A DNA stretch of 64,000 nt from an uncultured bacterium (GCA_903826575.1 CAIKEU010000029.1:40704-104703); one strand, 5' to 3'. Counted from the stretch's first letter, positions 36,950 through 46,264 are shown. The notes: generated by a model from the letters alone, not told the origin. A program made the numbers and translations.

Positions 36950-37370
36950 GCGGCAATTTCGTAGCTGGATCCAGCACGACAATGATCCAAACACGACGCT
37001 TTCCGACCAGCCGTAGCGGCCAACGAGCGGGCCACATCATGGCGAAATGTCGACCGTACTTGCGCTTATGGGCTGCCACCCCAGCCTTGAACTCAGATGA
37101 ATCCAGAATGCGCGCGACAGCCGGGATGTACGGCTCGTCCGGTGCGACATTGCCAGGCCCGTCGCACACGGCAAGGGCCACAGTCGCGTTGTGTCGAATC
37201 CGAGCAACTTTGTAGCTGTCCGCGAACGTGGAAATGAACAACTCATCACCCGCACCACTGACCCAGACGGGAGTGTGCGCGGCTGTGCCGTCCGCGCGAA
37301 AGCTAACCAGATCAAGAAATGGCTCACGCGCAAACCGCTCGGTCAACTGTCGATTCGGCTCACTTCCCAT
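36939..37370 (-). CDS. PPOX-class (F420/FMN) split-barrel oxidoreductase
   Basis: 143 aa split-barrel flavin-type protein: FLDLVSFRADGTAAHTPVWV, FISTFADSYKVARIRHNATVALAVCD and the C-terminal KRRVWIIVVLDP. Actinobacterial members of this PPOX class often use F420, but FMN or heme cannot be excluded. It overlaps the end of the convergent kinase gene by 11 bases. Confidence 0.75.
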   Translation of the reverse strand: MGSEPNRQLTERFAREPFLDLVSFRADGTAAHTPVWVSGAGDELFISTFADSYKVARIRHNATVALAVCDGPGNVAPDEPYIPAVARILDSSEFKAGVAAHKRKYGRHFAMMWPARWPLRLVGKRRVWIIVVLDPATKLPPTT

Positions 37371-37418
37371 CTACCTACTGTCGCACGAGTCGAGCACGCA
37401 AAGTGCGGACATCCTTGC

Positions 37419-37424
37419 TAGCGT
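37419..37424 (+). promoter_or_regulatory. Possible -10 of the oppDF operon, leaderless
   Basis: TAGCGT ends six bases before ATG 37431, and no ribosome-binding site precedes that codon. The transcript could therefore begin at the start codon. Confidence 0.4.
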
Positions 37425-37430
37425 CGAGCC

Positions 37431-38414
37431 ATGTCCGATGCGTCCACCGTTCTCTCGATCAAGGGCCTAACTCTTGAGGCGACCATTCGACAAGGAAGCA
37501 TCTTCCCCGTCACCGATGCCCATGTGAGCGTGCGGCCGGGTGAAATCGTGGGACTGGTCGGCGAATCCGGCAGCGGGAAAACACTTACCGCGCTGTCTGC
37601 ACTTTCACTGTTGCCATCCAATATTCGCCGGACGGCGGGCACCATCGAGGTTGTTGGCCGTGATACCGGCGCTATGGATGAACATGAGCTCTCATCACTG
37701 CGAGGCTCAGCGGCCGCGATGGTCTTTCAGGATTCCCTGAGTTCATTGAACCCAAGCATGACGATTGGCAAGCAAGTCGCTGAGGCTGTGCGCATTCACC
37801 AGGACATTGACCGCGCGCAAGCCAATGAGCTGGCGCTGACCGCACTCGATCAGGTTGGCTTCCCTCAGGCAAAGCAACGCTTCGACTCCTATCCACACCA
37901 GTTGTCTGGTGGCCTTCGTCAGCGCGTTGCGATCGCTATGGCAATAGTGAATCGACCGTCGCTTCTAATCGCTGATGAGCCCACCACCGCATTGGACGTA
38001 ACGGTGCAGGCACAGATCCTTGAGTTGCTGCGATCCCTCGTCACAGAACTGGGGATGGGAGTTTTACTCATCACGCACGATCTGGGAGTTATTGCGACCA
38101 CTGCCGACCGAGTGAATGTGATGTACGGTGGTCGAACTGTCGAGGAGTTACCTGTACTTGATGCGTTCACCACCATGCGTCATCCCTATACCGAGGCATT
38201 GGTTGCAAGCGCACCCACGCTGACGGACACGTTGGACGTCGTTCTTCATGGCATCCCAGGTTCTCCACCCGACCCTCGCAGCCCTGAGCCGGGATGTCCG
38301 TTCGCACCTCGATGTTCGTACGCCACCGACGTGTGCTCAACAACTCCACCGCCGCTGGTTCGCACTGATTCGAGCGCCTTGGCCTGCTATCACCCCGTGG
38401 GTGCACATGTCTGA
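37431..38414 (+). CDS. Oligopeptide/dipeptide ABC transporter ATPase, OppD/DppD type
   Basis: 327 aa. Walker A GESGSGKT, signature LSGGLRQR, Walker B LLIADEPTTALD and H-loop LLITHDLGV are intact. The C-terminal oligopeptide_HPY extension has GCPFAPRC and later Cys residues typical of OppD. The stop overlaps the start of the OppF gene by eight bases. With the convergent permease and binding-protein genes it makes a complete importer. Confidence 0.9.
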   Translation: MSDASTVLSIKGLTLEATIRQGSIFPVTDAHVSVRPGEIVGLVGESGSGKTLTALSALSLLPSNIRRTAGTIEVVGRDTGAMDEHELSSLRGSAAAMVFQDSLSSLNPSMTIGKQVAEAVRIHQDIDRAQANELALTALDQVGFPQAKQRFDSYPHQLSGGLRQRVAIAMAIVNRPSLLIADEPTTALDVTVQAQILELLRSLVTELGMGVLLITHDLGVIATTADRVNVMYGGRTVEELPVLDAFTTMRHPYTEALVASAPTLTDTLDVVLHGIPGSPPDPRSPEPGCPFAPRCSYATDVCSTTPPPLVRTDSSALACYHPVGAHV

Positions 38415-39384
38415 GCCAGTTGTTGAATGGCGTGGTGTCACGCGAGCGTTCCGGGCCGCTGGCCGCGCTGGTCGTGGCAAGAAATTGCACGCGCTGCGCG
38501 GGGTCAGCCTCATCGTCAACGAGGGCCAATCCGTTGCCCTAGTAGGCGAATCCGGATGTGGTAAATCGACATTGGCTCGCATGGCCGTCCGTCTGGAAGA
38601 ACCCGACACCGGCGAGGTTCTCATTGATGGACGCCCACTTTCAGCGTTGAACCGTCGGGAACGACGCGAGCAAACCACCCAGATTCAGTTAGTTCCACAA
38701 GATGCGGCAGCGGCACTCGATCCTCGGAGCACGATCGGAACAAGCGTGGCTGAACCGTTGGTAATCCACCATCGCGGCTCATCCGTCGAACGGCAGACCA
38801 AAGTGCAATCGCTGCTGGCGGAGGTTGGGCTTGATCCGTCACTGACAGATCGGTACCCGCACCAACTAAGTGGTGGTCAGCGGCAACGTGTTGTCATAGC
38901 TCGTGCGCTGGCGCTAGAGCCGCGAATGTTGATTGCCGACGAGCCGGTGTCCGCACTTGATGTCAGCGTTCGCGCCCAAGTCCTCAATCTGCTGCAAGAT
39001 ATCCAGCGACAGCGATCCCTCGCCTTACTTGTCATCTCCCATGATCTTGCCGTCGTACGGACGATCACTGAGCGCATTGACGTGATGTACCTCGGCCGAA
39101 TTGTCGAATCAGGCGATACCCGCGAGGTTATAGCTCACCCAACGCATCCCTATACCGCGGCTCTCGTCGCGGCCTTCCCTGATCCGAATCCAGCGAATCG
39201 TCTACAGCGAGGTGCACCCGAAGGTGAGGTACCCTCACCGGTAGACCTGCCCTCTGGTTGCTCATTCGCGGGTAGGTGTCCCAACGTACAAGACGATTGC
39301 CTCACGATTGATCCGCTCATCGGAGTGACGCCCGCCCAAAAAGGCTCGGCCTGCATTCATCCACTCATGCCGTCACGCAGTTAA
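38407..39384 (+). CDS. Oligopeptide/dipeptide ABC transporter ATPase, OppF/DppF type
   Basis: 325 aa from ATG 38407 within the end of the OppD gene; the longer frame from 38248 overlaps OppD by 167 bases and lacks similarity. Walker A GESGCGKST, signature LSGGQRQR, Walker B MLIADEPVSALD. The C-terminal GCSFAGRCPNVQDDC is the OppF cysteine motif. Its stop shares TTAA with the OppC stop on the other strand. Confidence 0.9.
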   Translation: MSEPVVEWRGVTRAFRAAGRAGRGKKLHALRGVSLIVNEGQSVALVGESGCGKSTLARMAVRLEEPDTGEVLIDGRPLSALNRRERREQTTQIQLVPQDAAAALDPRSTIGTSVAEPLVIHHRGSSVERQTKVQSLLAEVGLDPSLTDRYPHQLSGGQRQRVVIARALALEPRMLIADEPVSALDVSVRAQVLNLLQDIQRQRSLALLVISHDLAVVRTITERIDVMYLGRIVESGDTREVIAHPTHPYTAALVAAFPDPNPANRLQRGAPEGEVPSPVDLPSGCSFAGRCPNVQDDCLTIDPLIGVTPAQKGSACIHPLMPSRS

Positions 39385-40226
39385 CGTGCCGATCGCGGAC
39401 TCAGGGCGTCTCGAAGTCCATCACCCACAAGGTTGATCGCCACAACGGTGATAATGATGGCGATGCCAGCCGGATAGATCATCCACCAGTAACCGCTGTA
39501 CTCGTAATCAAGGCCGCCCGACAACATGCCGCCCCAGTTAGCTGTCGGCGGTGGCGGGCCAAGGCCCAAGAAACTCAACGTCGCGACGATCAAGATCGCA
39601 TCCGCCACTTGGAAGGTTGCATTTACCGCCAGGGTCGAAATGGTATTAGGCAGAACATGTTTGGTCACGGCCCTCGTCGATCCCCCACCGAGCACCTTGA
39701 CCATCTTGACGAAGTCGAGGCTGCGCAGTGTCAACGCCTCACCACGAACAATTCGGGCGGGTACTAGCCATGACGTCAGCGCAACAGCAGCGATGAGCGT
39801 CACTGTCGTGGGCGGCGCCAAACTTGCAACAAACAGGATTAGAAAGATCGTCGGGATGGAGATGACAGCATCGACGACACGCATCAGTGCACTGTCAACG
39901 GGCCCACCAAGATAGCCGGCCAACGATCCGTACAGCGCGCCGATCGTCGTCGCAATAAGGGCTGCGGCGATTCCGACAATCAACGAGATCTGCCCGCCGG
40001 CCATGAGTCGCCCGAGGACGTCACGCCCAAGGTCGTCAGTGCCAAGTGGATGGCCGTCACCTGGTGGGAGGAACGTATCCATCAGGTTGGTGTGCACTTG
40101 ATCTGTATGCCAGACCAGCGGACCGAGGAAGCAGAAGATCAGCATGATCGCAAGAAGTGCCGCGCCCAGAACGGCCAATCGATTCTCACGAAAGGCACTG
40201 ATGGCGTCACGAGTTCGAGTGTTCAT
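39381..40226 (-). CDS. Oligopeptide ABC transporter permease, OppC/DppC type
   Basis: 281 aa, about six helices. An N-terminal OppC_N segment (FRENRLAVLGAALLAIMLIFC), GTDDLGRDVLGRLMAGG, and the EAA loop EALTLRSLDFVKMVKVLGGG place it with OppC. Its start touches the OppB stop, so the two are translated together. Confidence 0.9.
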   Translation of the reverse strand: MNTRTRDAISAFRENRLAVLGAALLAIMLIFCFLGPLVWHTDQVHTNLMDTFLPPGDGHPLGTDDLGRDVLGRLMAGGQISLIVGIAAALIATTIGALYGSLAGYLGGPVDSALMRVVDAVISIPTIFLILFVASLAPPTTVTLIAAVALTSWLVPARIVRGEALTLRSLDFVKMVKVLGGGSTRAVTKHVLPNTISTLAVNATFQVADAILIVATLSFLGLGPPPPTANWGGMLSGGLDYEYSGYWWMIYPAGIAIIITVVAINLVGDGLRDALSPRSAR

Positions 40227-41179
40227 CAGGCCTGCACCTGATCTCGCACTCGTGGGTCAAGAGCGGCGTATCCCAGATCAGCCAACAGCGAGCCAATGAC
40301 GGTACCGACAGTGACTACAAGAACGACGCCGAGCATCACCGGATAGTCCGCTCCCTGGGCCGCATTCCAAAACAGAAACCCCGTACCGGGAAAGTTGAAT
40401 ACTGCCTCGACGACAAGCGACCCGCCGAGAATCCAAGGCAAGCTCAAACCCAACAACGTAATGACTGGTGAGAGCGCATTGCGAACAACGTGGCGTCGCA
40501 CCAATTCGTCCGACTCCAAGCCCTTCGCTCGAGCCGTACGAACGTAATCCTGCTCCAACTGTTCGACAGCAGACGCACGAACGTAGCGACTGAACGACGC
40601 AATCGTGACCAGGCTGAGAGTTAGCAGTGGCAGGACAAGCCCAGCCGGATGTTGAAGCATTTCCCAAGGACCACCGGACGGAGCTTCCGGAGGAAACCAG
40701 TGCAGCTTCACAGCAAAGACATCAACCAGCAATAATCCGAGCCAAAAGGCCGGCATCGAATACAGGGTGAACGTGATTCCTGTAAGCACCTGATCGATCG
40801 GCTTGTTTCGTCGCACCGCTTGGGCAAGACCGATGGGAATCGCAACGAGCACTGCGATGAGAGTCCCGAGGCCAACAAGTAGCAGCGTGCGGGGAACGGC
40901 CGTCGCCAGCAATGAAGAGACCGATTGATTCCGCTTGTACGAGAAACCAAGATTGCCGTGCAGCACATTTCCCAACCAGCGCAGGTACTGCTGAATCAGG
41001 GGAAGGTCAAAGCCATTTTCATGATTGAACGCTGCTATCGCTTCAGGGGTCGCCCGAGGGCCCAAAATCGCACGCGCCGGCCCACCTGGCAGAGCGTGCA
41101 AGAGGGCGAAAACGATGACGGTGACAATGAACAGCACCGCTAACGCCTGAAGCGTTCGACGAAGCAGGAAGACGGCCAT
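40226..41179 (-). CDS. Oligopeptide ABC transporter permease, OppB/DppB type
   Basis: 317 aa, about six helices. The N-terminal LLRRTLQALAVLFIVTVIVFALLHALPGGPA is typical of OppB, and the EAA loop reads DYVRTARAKGLESDELVRRHVVRNAL. No Shine-Dalgarno lies at normal distance from ATG 41179, and the start codon lies in the arm of an RNA hairpin (41173-41210), suggesting lower translation than that of the binding protein upstream. Confidence 0.9.
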   Translation of the reverse strand: MAVFLLRRTLQALAVLFIVTVIVFALLHALPGGPARAILGPRATPEAIAAFNHENGFDLPLIQQYLRWLGNVLHGNLGFSYKRNQSVSSLLATAVPRTLLLVGLGTLIAVLVAIPIGLAQAVRRNKPIDQVLTGITFTLYSMPAFWLGLLLVDVFAVKLHWFPPEAPSGGPWEMLQHPAGLVLPLLTLSLVTIASFSRYVRASAVEQLEQDYVRTARAKGLESDELVRRHVVRNALSPVITLLGLSLPWILGGSLVVEAVFNFPGTGFLFWNAAQGADYPVMLGVVLVVTVGTVIGSLLADLGYAALDPRVRDQVQA

Positions 41180-41210
41180 AACGTAGGTGAGCCTACCTCC
41201 GCTATGGCCG
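41173..41210 (-). promoter_or_regulatory. RNA hairpin enclosing the OppB start codon
   Basis: CGGCCATA (41173-41180) pairs with TATGGCCG (41203-41210), with inner arms GTAGG (41183-41187) and CCTAC (41192-41196). The OppB ATG (41177-41179) is in the outer stem. It lies between binding-protein and permease genes, where such stem-loops often set unequal expression. Confidence 0.6.
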
Positions 41211-41224
41211 CCGTGACCGGCTAG

Positions 41225-43036
41225 TTAGCTCCAGCGCCATTCCTCTGGGTACAGATTGCTGAATGGATCGTTGGGCTGCGTGCCAGTGAGGTTCGAGCGC
41301 GCTGCGACGATGGTCTCCGCCTTCGGAGTCCAGATCACTGGCAACTGTGTCTGCAGGTAGTTCTGGTAGGCGACCATTGCGTCGGGTGACGTACTGGTGT
41401 GCGTGTCAGCGATCAGGGCCTCGGCCTTCGGATCGTTATAGCTACCCGCATTGCAACAGCCATCCTTACCGAACATGAGCGAGCCCTCGGGGTAGTAATT
41501 AGGCTGGAATGTCCACGCCAAATCACCCTGAACCAACTGCCAGGCGCACGACTTGTCACTCGGTACACACTTGGTTTCGTTCGCGTTGACCGTGTCGAGC
41601 GGTTCTGGAACCAGATCGAGCTCGATACCAGCCTGCGCGAATGCCGACTTCTCAGCCTGCATCGCCTTATCAAGTGCACCTAGTCCGCTGGCGTATTCCA
41701 CCTTCATCTTCATCGGCGCTCCCGCGGTGATTCCCGCACCACATTGGCCAGCGCCCGTACCTGGCGAGGTACAGGTACTGACACCGTCAGGCTTCACGGT
41801 CCAACCATTCTGCGTCAGTAGGTCGGTCGCCTTCTGAACGTCATACGGGAAGGCATTGGCCTTACCGTTCTCGTCAACGAAGGGGTTGTCTGGGAACGTG
41901 GGCACAGGTCCGTACGTCGGCTTGCCGAAGCCGCTCAGAGGTCCCTTAACCCAGCCATCCTGATCAATGAGATGTGCCATTGCCTGACGTACGTAGAGCT
42001 GCTGGAAAATCGGACCAACAGTGGGATTGTTGAAGTTGGGAACCATGTAGTTGATCGACCATGTCGTAGCTTCGGTGGTGTTAAAGCCCAAGCCCTTAAT
42101 GCGGTCGATCTGCGTCCCCTGCTGCGGCGGGATATATCCGTAGTCGATGTCTCCGTTGGCCGCGAGGACATTGAACTCAGCGGTATCACTCGTGAAAGGC
42201 TTCAGGGTCACCGTCTGCAGAGTCGGCTTGATGGGGCCGCTGTAGTTCGGATTCGCCGCGAACGTCACCTCGTTGCCATTGGCGAAGCTCTGCACCTTCC
42301 ACGGCCCGTTTACAACCTGCCACAGCGGGTTAGTCGCGTATGTCGCCGCATCGCCGGCCTGCTTGATTAGGTAGTCGTAGACCTTCTTGGCGCCAGCCGG
42401 CGTAGAGTCAAGGTCGCTCGGCGTCTGGCCGGTCGCATCGATATCCCACGCGTGCTGCGGAATCGGGCTTAACTGGCTGAGCTCGTTGTATAAAATCCAG
42501 TCGGGGTTATAAACCTTGTCAAACGTGAAGGTGATCGTTTGCGCATCCGGAGTTGCCACATTAGTTACGTTGTCGGGGAATTCACCAGGAACGTAACCTG
42601 CCCAGTTCTCCTTCGCCGACTTGAGCAAGTTCCAGAAGAAAAGCACATCGCGACTGGTCACTGGCTTTCCGTCCGACCAGTTGTACGGGCGCAACTTTAG
42701 GACTGCTGTCTTGCCGCCATCGGTGTAGGTGGGAGCGTCGGCTAACGAGATTTGGTCGTTCACCTTTACCGCACCGTGATCACCAATCCAGTAGACCGGA
42801 CGGTAGATCAGATCTTGGAAGTAGGCATCGTTCAGGCCGTTATAGTTGTCCATCGGCGTCAGCGGGAAAATGTAGTAAGCCGGTGCGTTCGCCGGTTCTG
42901 CAATCGTCACGGACGTCTTCGCCGGAGCAGAACTGGCACTTGCGGAGCCACTCGGTGACGTTGCCGGCGTCGACGAGCACGCCGCCAACGCAACCGTGGC
43001 CAATCCAAGCGCGGCTATTACCTTCGACATCTTCAC
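41225..43036 (-). CDS. Oligopeptide/dipeptide-binding lipoprotein (family 5 SBP)
   Basis: 603 aa from GTG 43036 with GAAGG upstream (ATG 43030 is an alternative). A lipobox LAAC is at the end of the signal peptide (IAALGLATVALAAC), followed by a Ser/Pro linker. The SBP_bac_5 fold is shown by YRPVYWIGDHGAVKVNDQISLAD, TAVLKLRPYNWSDGKPVTSRDVLFFWN, and YVRQAMAHLIDQDGWVKG. It delivers peptides or similar solutes to OppBC. First gene of this operon. Confidence 0.9.
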   Translation of the reverse strand: MKMSKVIAALGLATVALAACSSTPATSPSGSASASSAPAKTSVTIAEPANAPAYYIFPLTPMDNYNGLNDAYFQDLIYRPVYWIGDHGAVKVNDQISLADAPTYTDGGKTAVLKLRPYNWSDGKPVTSRDVLFFWNLLKSAKENWAGYVPGEFPDNVTNVATPDAQTITFTFDKVYNPDWILYNELSQLSPIPQHAWDIDATGQTPSDLDSTPAGAKKVYDYLIKQAGDAATYATNPLWQVVNGPWKVQSFANGNEVTFAANPNYSGPIKPTLQTVTLKPFTSDTAEFNVLAANGDIDYGYIPPQQGTQIDRIKGLGFNTTEATTWSINYMVPNFNNPTVGPIFQQLYVRQAMAHLIDQDGWVKGPLSGFGKPTYGPVPTFPDNPFVDENGKANAFPYDVQKATDLLTQNGWTVKPDGVSTCTSPGTGAGQCGAGITAGAPMKMKVEYASGLGALDKAMQAEKSAFAQAGIELDLVPEPLDTVNANETKCVPSDKSCAWQLVQGDLAWTFQPNYYPEGSLMFGKDGCCNAGSYNDPKAEALIADTHTSTSPDAMVAYQNYLQTQLPVIWTPKAETIVAARSNLTGTQPNDPFSNLYPEEWRWS

Positions 43037-43158
43037 AGCGAGCCAACCTTCACTAAGAACGGAACGTTGCCCCACCCTATTTAGAAAAGGGCGAACTAAC
43101 CACTAGCTCCACAACATCGCGAGTTGTTGCACACGATTCGCAACAGTTACATATGGCC

Positions 43159-43164
43159 TAGGGT
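43159..43164 (+). promoter_or_regulatory. -10 element of a leaderless gene
   Basis: TAGGGT ends six bases before ATG 43171; a weak -35 TTCGCA is at 43137-43142 (spacer 16). No ribosome-binding site precedes the ATG, so the mRNA is probably leaderless. Confidence 0.5.
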
Positions 43165-43170
43165 GGACGT

Positions 43171-44250
43171 ATGGTTTCAGCAACTGAAGGCACCCCACGA
43201 CCCGCGATCGATAAGAAGAAATCCATCATTGCCGGCCTACTCGGAGTTGCGGTACTGGTGCTCATCTTCTGGAAGGTAATTCCGCAGATTGGGTCGTACA
43301 GCGAAGCTCTGACCGCGCTCAAAGGCATGACGGGTATTTCTATCGCCCTGATCGTGGTGATGGTGGTCATCTACAACATGGTGTACGGACTGCCCTTCAT
43401 GGCAGCCACACCAGGGCTTTCATATCCGCATTCCTTCAGTTTGAACCAAGTTGCCTTCACCATCAGTAATGGCGTTCCCGCCGGTGGCGCGTTCGGCCTA
43501 GGCGTCCAGTACGCCATGCTCTCGACCTACAACGTGGCGTCGACGGCAGCCACGGCGGCTATTGCAGCGGTTGGCGTGTGGAGCATCTTTGTCACTCTTG
43601 GCTTGCCAGTGCTCGGACTCTTGGCGATTCAGGCCTCTCATACCATCGATATCGGGCCGTACATCTACATAGGCGTTATCGGTCTCGGGGTACTCATCGG
43701 CATGATCCTGATTTTCGGCCTTGTCATGCGAAGCGAAAACACCGCGCGCGCCATCGGTGGTGTCGCGAACAAAGTGTCCGCACCGCTGATCGCAAAGTTT
43801 GGCAAGGGCGCGGAGTTTGACGCGGTCGATCAAATTCTCAAATTCCGCAGTGACACAGTGGATCTCGTTCGCACGCGCTGGTGGAAAATTACCCTTGCGC
43901 AAGTTGGTGTTTCACTTATGCAGTTCCTCATCTTCTTCGCCGCCCTTCGCGGGGTGGAGGGTGATACCGACGTCACTCCCCTGCTTGTCGCTTTCGGCGG
44001 GTTCGCCGTTGCACAGATTGGGCTGATGATTCCGATTACCCCCGGAGGGCTTGGAACGGTTGATGCGTTCATGATTACGCTTCTCACCGCGATGGGCGTG
44101 AAGACGGGTGATGCGACGGCTGCTGTGCTCGTGTGGCGAGCGGCGTCCTTTATTCCACAAATCGCCGTAGGGATCCTGTGCCTATTGGGTTGGAGCCGCA
44201 CGGCGGCAAAGCGACTCACTGTCGCCGATCCAGCGGTGCCCGCCGCCTGA
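43171..44250 (+). CDS. LPG-synthase transmembrane-domain family protein (UPF0104-like)
   Basis: 359 aa with about eight membrane helices. The family pattern FTISNGVPAGGAFGLGVQYAML, PITPGGLGTVDAFM and the late VLVWRAASFIPQIAVG is characteristic of the lysylphosphatidylglycerol-synthase flippase-like domain (PF03706). The cytosolic synthase domain is absent, so it is not an aminoacyl-lipid synthase by itself. Lipid or polyprenyl-linked substrate movement is possible. Confidence 0.78.
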   Translation: MVSATEGTPRPAIDKKKSIIAGLLGVAVLVLIFWKVIPQIGSYSEALTALKGMTGISIALIVVMVVIYNMVYGLPFMAATPGLSYPHSFSLNQVAFTISNGVPAGGAFGLGVQYAMLSTYNVASTAATAAIAAVGVWSIFVTLGLPVLGLLAIQASHTIDIGPYIYIGVIGLGVLIGMILIFGLVMRSENTARAIGGVANKVSAPLIAKFGKGAEFDAVDQILKFRSDTVDLVRTRWWKITLAQVGVSLMQFLIFFAALRGVEGDTDVTPLLVAFGGFAVAQIGLMIPITPGGLGTVDAFMITLLTAMGVKTGDATAAVLVWRAASFIPQIAVGILCLLGWSRTAAKRLTVADPAVPAA

Positions 44251-44314
44251 AATTGCTGCTCCGATACCGACGTTTTAGCCCGCTCGACACTGAACGAACC
44301 GTTACTGTCCTGAC

Positions 44315-45049
44315 ATGACAACGACGAAGCCGAAGACAACATCAGCTCTCGCTTCAGACCGCGCTAAGCCGTGGTTTGCGTTCAATGCTGTCGTCGCATG
44401 GCTCGGATTGGCTGTCTCATTCACCCTGACCGCCACGGGCATGTATCCGAGCGAGGCAACAGACGCGAGCCAAATCGGTTACGCCAATGCCACCGGAGCT
44501 GCCGGTGCACTCGGTCGAATTTTCGATTGGTTGGGCTACTTCACGATCTGGAGCAACCTCCTCGTCGCCATCGTTCTCACCCTTCTCGCGCTGAATCCAC
44601 ATCGCGACTCACCGCTCATACGGGTGTTACGCATCGATACGCTCATGATGATTTCTATTACCGGCATCATCTATGCCGCCATCATTGCGCCGTATGTCAC
44701 CAATCGTGGCTGGGAACATGTGAGCAATGCGCTGGTTCACCAGATCACGCCGGTCCTGACAATCATCGTCTTTATCATTGCGGGGCCGCGAGGCTGGTTT
44801 GAATCCAAGAAAATCTTTGCAGCTCTGATCGTGCCGATCATCTATGTGATCTATACGCTCATTCGCGGTGCGGTGATCGGCGCGTACCCCTACAGCTTCT
44901 TCAACGTTGCCAAGTATGGCTACACGGCCGTACTTATCAACGTCGTCGCAATCGCCATCTTCGGCCTGGTCTTGGCGTTCCTCTTCATGGCGATCGATCG
45001 CCTCATCATGCGTCGCAAAGCAAACCGAGCTCAGCTCAACAACAGCTGA
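44315..45049 (+). CDS. Pr6Pr family membrane protein
   Basis: 244 aa with six to seven helices. The pattern of a first helix, then WLGYFTIWSNLLVAIV, HQITPVLTIIVFI, YVIYTLIRGAVIGAYPYSFFNV and a final helix is that of the Pr6Pr/FAR-17a-like family (function unknown). TACTGT (44303-44308), six bases before the ATG, could be a -10 of a leaderless mRNA. Confidence 0.75.
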   Translation: MTTTKPKTTSALASDRAKPWFAFNAVVAWLGLAVSFTLTATGMYPSEATDASQIGYANATGAAGALGRIFDWLGYFTIWSNLLVAIVLTLLALNPHRDSPLIRVLRIDTLMMISITGIIYAAIIAPYVTNRGWEHVSNALVHQITPVLTIIVFIIAGPRGWFESKKIFAALIVPIIYVIYTLIRGAVIGAYPYSFFNVAKYGYTAVLINVVAIAIFGLVLAFLFMAIDRLIMRRKANRAQLNNS

Positions 45050-45051
45050 GG

Positions 45052-45465
45052 CTACTTGCACTCGGCTGAGGTCCCGACGGTATCAACCAAGTCGGTCATC
45101 TGCGTCTTGGCAGTGTCAAGAATTGCGCCAGCCTCAGCCATCGAGGTGGCCGATCCGACCGATACCAACGTGGTACGAATAGCATCTAGTTTCGGCTTGA
45201 TCGCGTCCTTCTTTTCTTGGGCAAGACCCTGCTGCGCAGTGGCCAAGGTCGCCAGACTTGTCGTGACTGCCACTAGCGACGACTTTGCATCGCCTAGGTT
45301 TCCCGCCTGCAGGTCATCGGTCATCTTTTGGAACGAGGTTTGTAGGTTCGTGCGCGCATCACACACGGCACCTTGAGCACCTGGCAAGTCGTTCTTACCG
45401 CAGCCTGCCAGCAGGCTGACGGCCAACAGTGACGAGGCAGTAGCGGTAACGATGATCGAACGCAT
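45052..45465 (-). CDS. Small putative lipoprotein
   Basis: 137 aa. A signal peptide ends in the lipobox LLAGC (Cys at about residue 22). The rest is helical and Ala/Thr/Leu-rich with two Cys (about 35 and near the C-terminus) that could form a disulfide. No family recognised. ATG 45465 follows AGGAG. It converges with the Pr6Pr gene, two bases away. Confidence 0.7.
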   Translation of the reverse strand: MRSIIVTATASSLLAVSLLAGCGKNDLPGAQGAVCDARTNLQTSFQKMTDDLQAGNLGDAKSSLVAVTTSLATLATAQQGLAQEKKDAIKPKLDAIRTTLVSVGSATSMAEAGAILDTAKTQMTDLVDTVGTSAECK

Positions 45466-45514
45466 TGAGATCTCCTGGGTTGTGAAAACGTTTGCGACGC
45501 AGTGTGCGGAAGAG

Positions 45515-46264
45515 CTAAAACAGTGGCGGAATCATGAACATGCGGATCAGTCCGATAACCAAAAGCACAATAGATATGACGGTTAGAAGCACCTGAACTT
45601 TGGGGGCGGTGAACTTGGTGGCGATACTTGCGAAGAAGAGCACCATGGCGAACAACAGCGCCACCAGCACGAAGCCGGTCGAGTTGGCTGCCGCCTGATC
45701 TGCCTCTCCGAGCTTGGCTTCAGCCTGTGCGGCCTTGGTGTCGGATTCGAGCTGCTTGGGCAGTTGATAGCTGGGCAGATCCAACGGGGTACCCAGAGGA
45801 ATTACGACGGGAACTCCGGCTGCATCAAGTTTCACTCCACTAAGCCATTGCGCCTGAGCGGTCTTGAGCGTTGGCGAGAATCTGGTGGACAGGAACTTAG
45901 CTTTGTCCTCCTGTTTTGCGTCGACAGCGCTCACCCAACTCAGCCACGTTTGTGAGTCGATCACGGTGTCGGCGGTAGCAGCAGTTTGCGCACGTCCGGC
46001 GTCAGAGCGCAGAATCGTGGACTCCGATTGACGATCAGATTGTGCACCGGACCATTGGGACGCTTGGAAAGACGCCCACGCGGTGGCCACCGCAGCGATT
46101 GCCAAGATGATGGCGGTCCATGAGTCGAGCAGGCGTTGGCGTCGTTCCCATGGATCCTCAGGGGCGGCTGGCTCGAATTCGTCAGAGAAAACCGTTTCCA
46201 CGGCATCGCCGATAGCCTCAAGGATGCCTTCATCCTCTGTCACCGGTGGAAGGTTTTCTGCCAT
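45515..46264 (-). CDS. Membrane protein of unknown function
   Basis: 249 aa. An acidic cytosolic N-terminus (about 45 residues) precedes one helix (WTAIILAIAAVATAWASFQ), then a largely helical soluble stretch (about 65-180), then two closing helices (FVLVALLFAMVLFFASIA and VLLTVISIVLLVIGLIRMF). It vaguely recalls DUF4337-type proteins. GGAGG is upstream of ATG 46264. Confidence 0.65.
   Translation of the reverse strand: MAENLPPVTEDEGILEAIGDAVETVFSDEFEPAAPEDPWERRQRLLDSWTAIILAIAAVATAWASFQASQWSGAQSDRQSESTILRSDAGRAQTAATADTVIDSQTWLSWVSAVDAKQEDKAKFLSTRFSPTLKTAQAQWLSGVKLDAAGVPVVIPLGTPLDLPSYQLPKQLESDTKAAQAEAKLGEADQAAANSTGFVLVALLFAMVLFFASIATKFTAPKVQVLLTVISIVLLVIGLIRMFMIPPLF

Noticed and set aside
38248..38406. 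Longer OppF-type start at 38248
   Set aside because: It would overlap the OppD-type gene by 167 bases; ATG 38407 begins the conserved domain.
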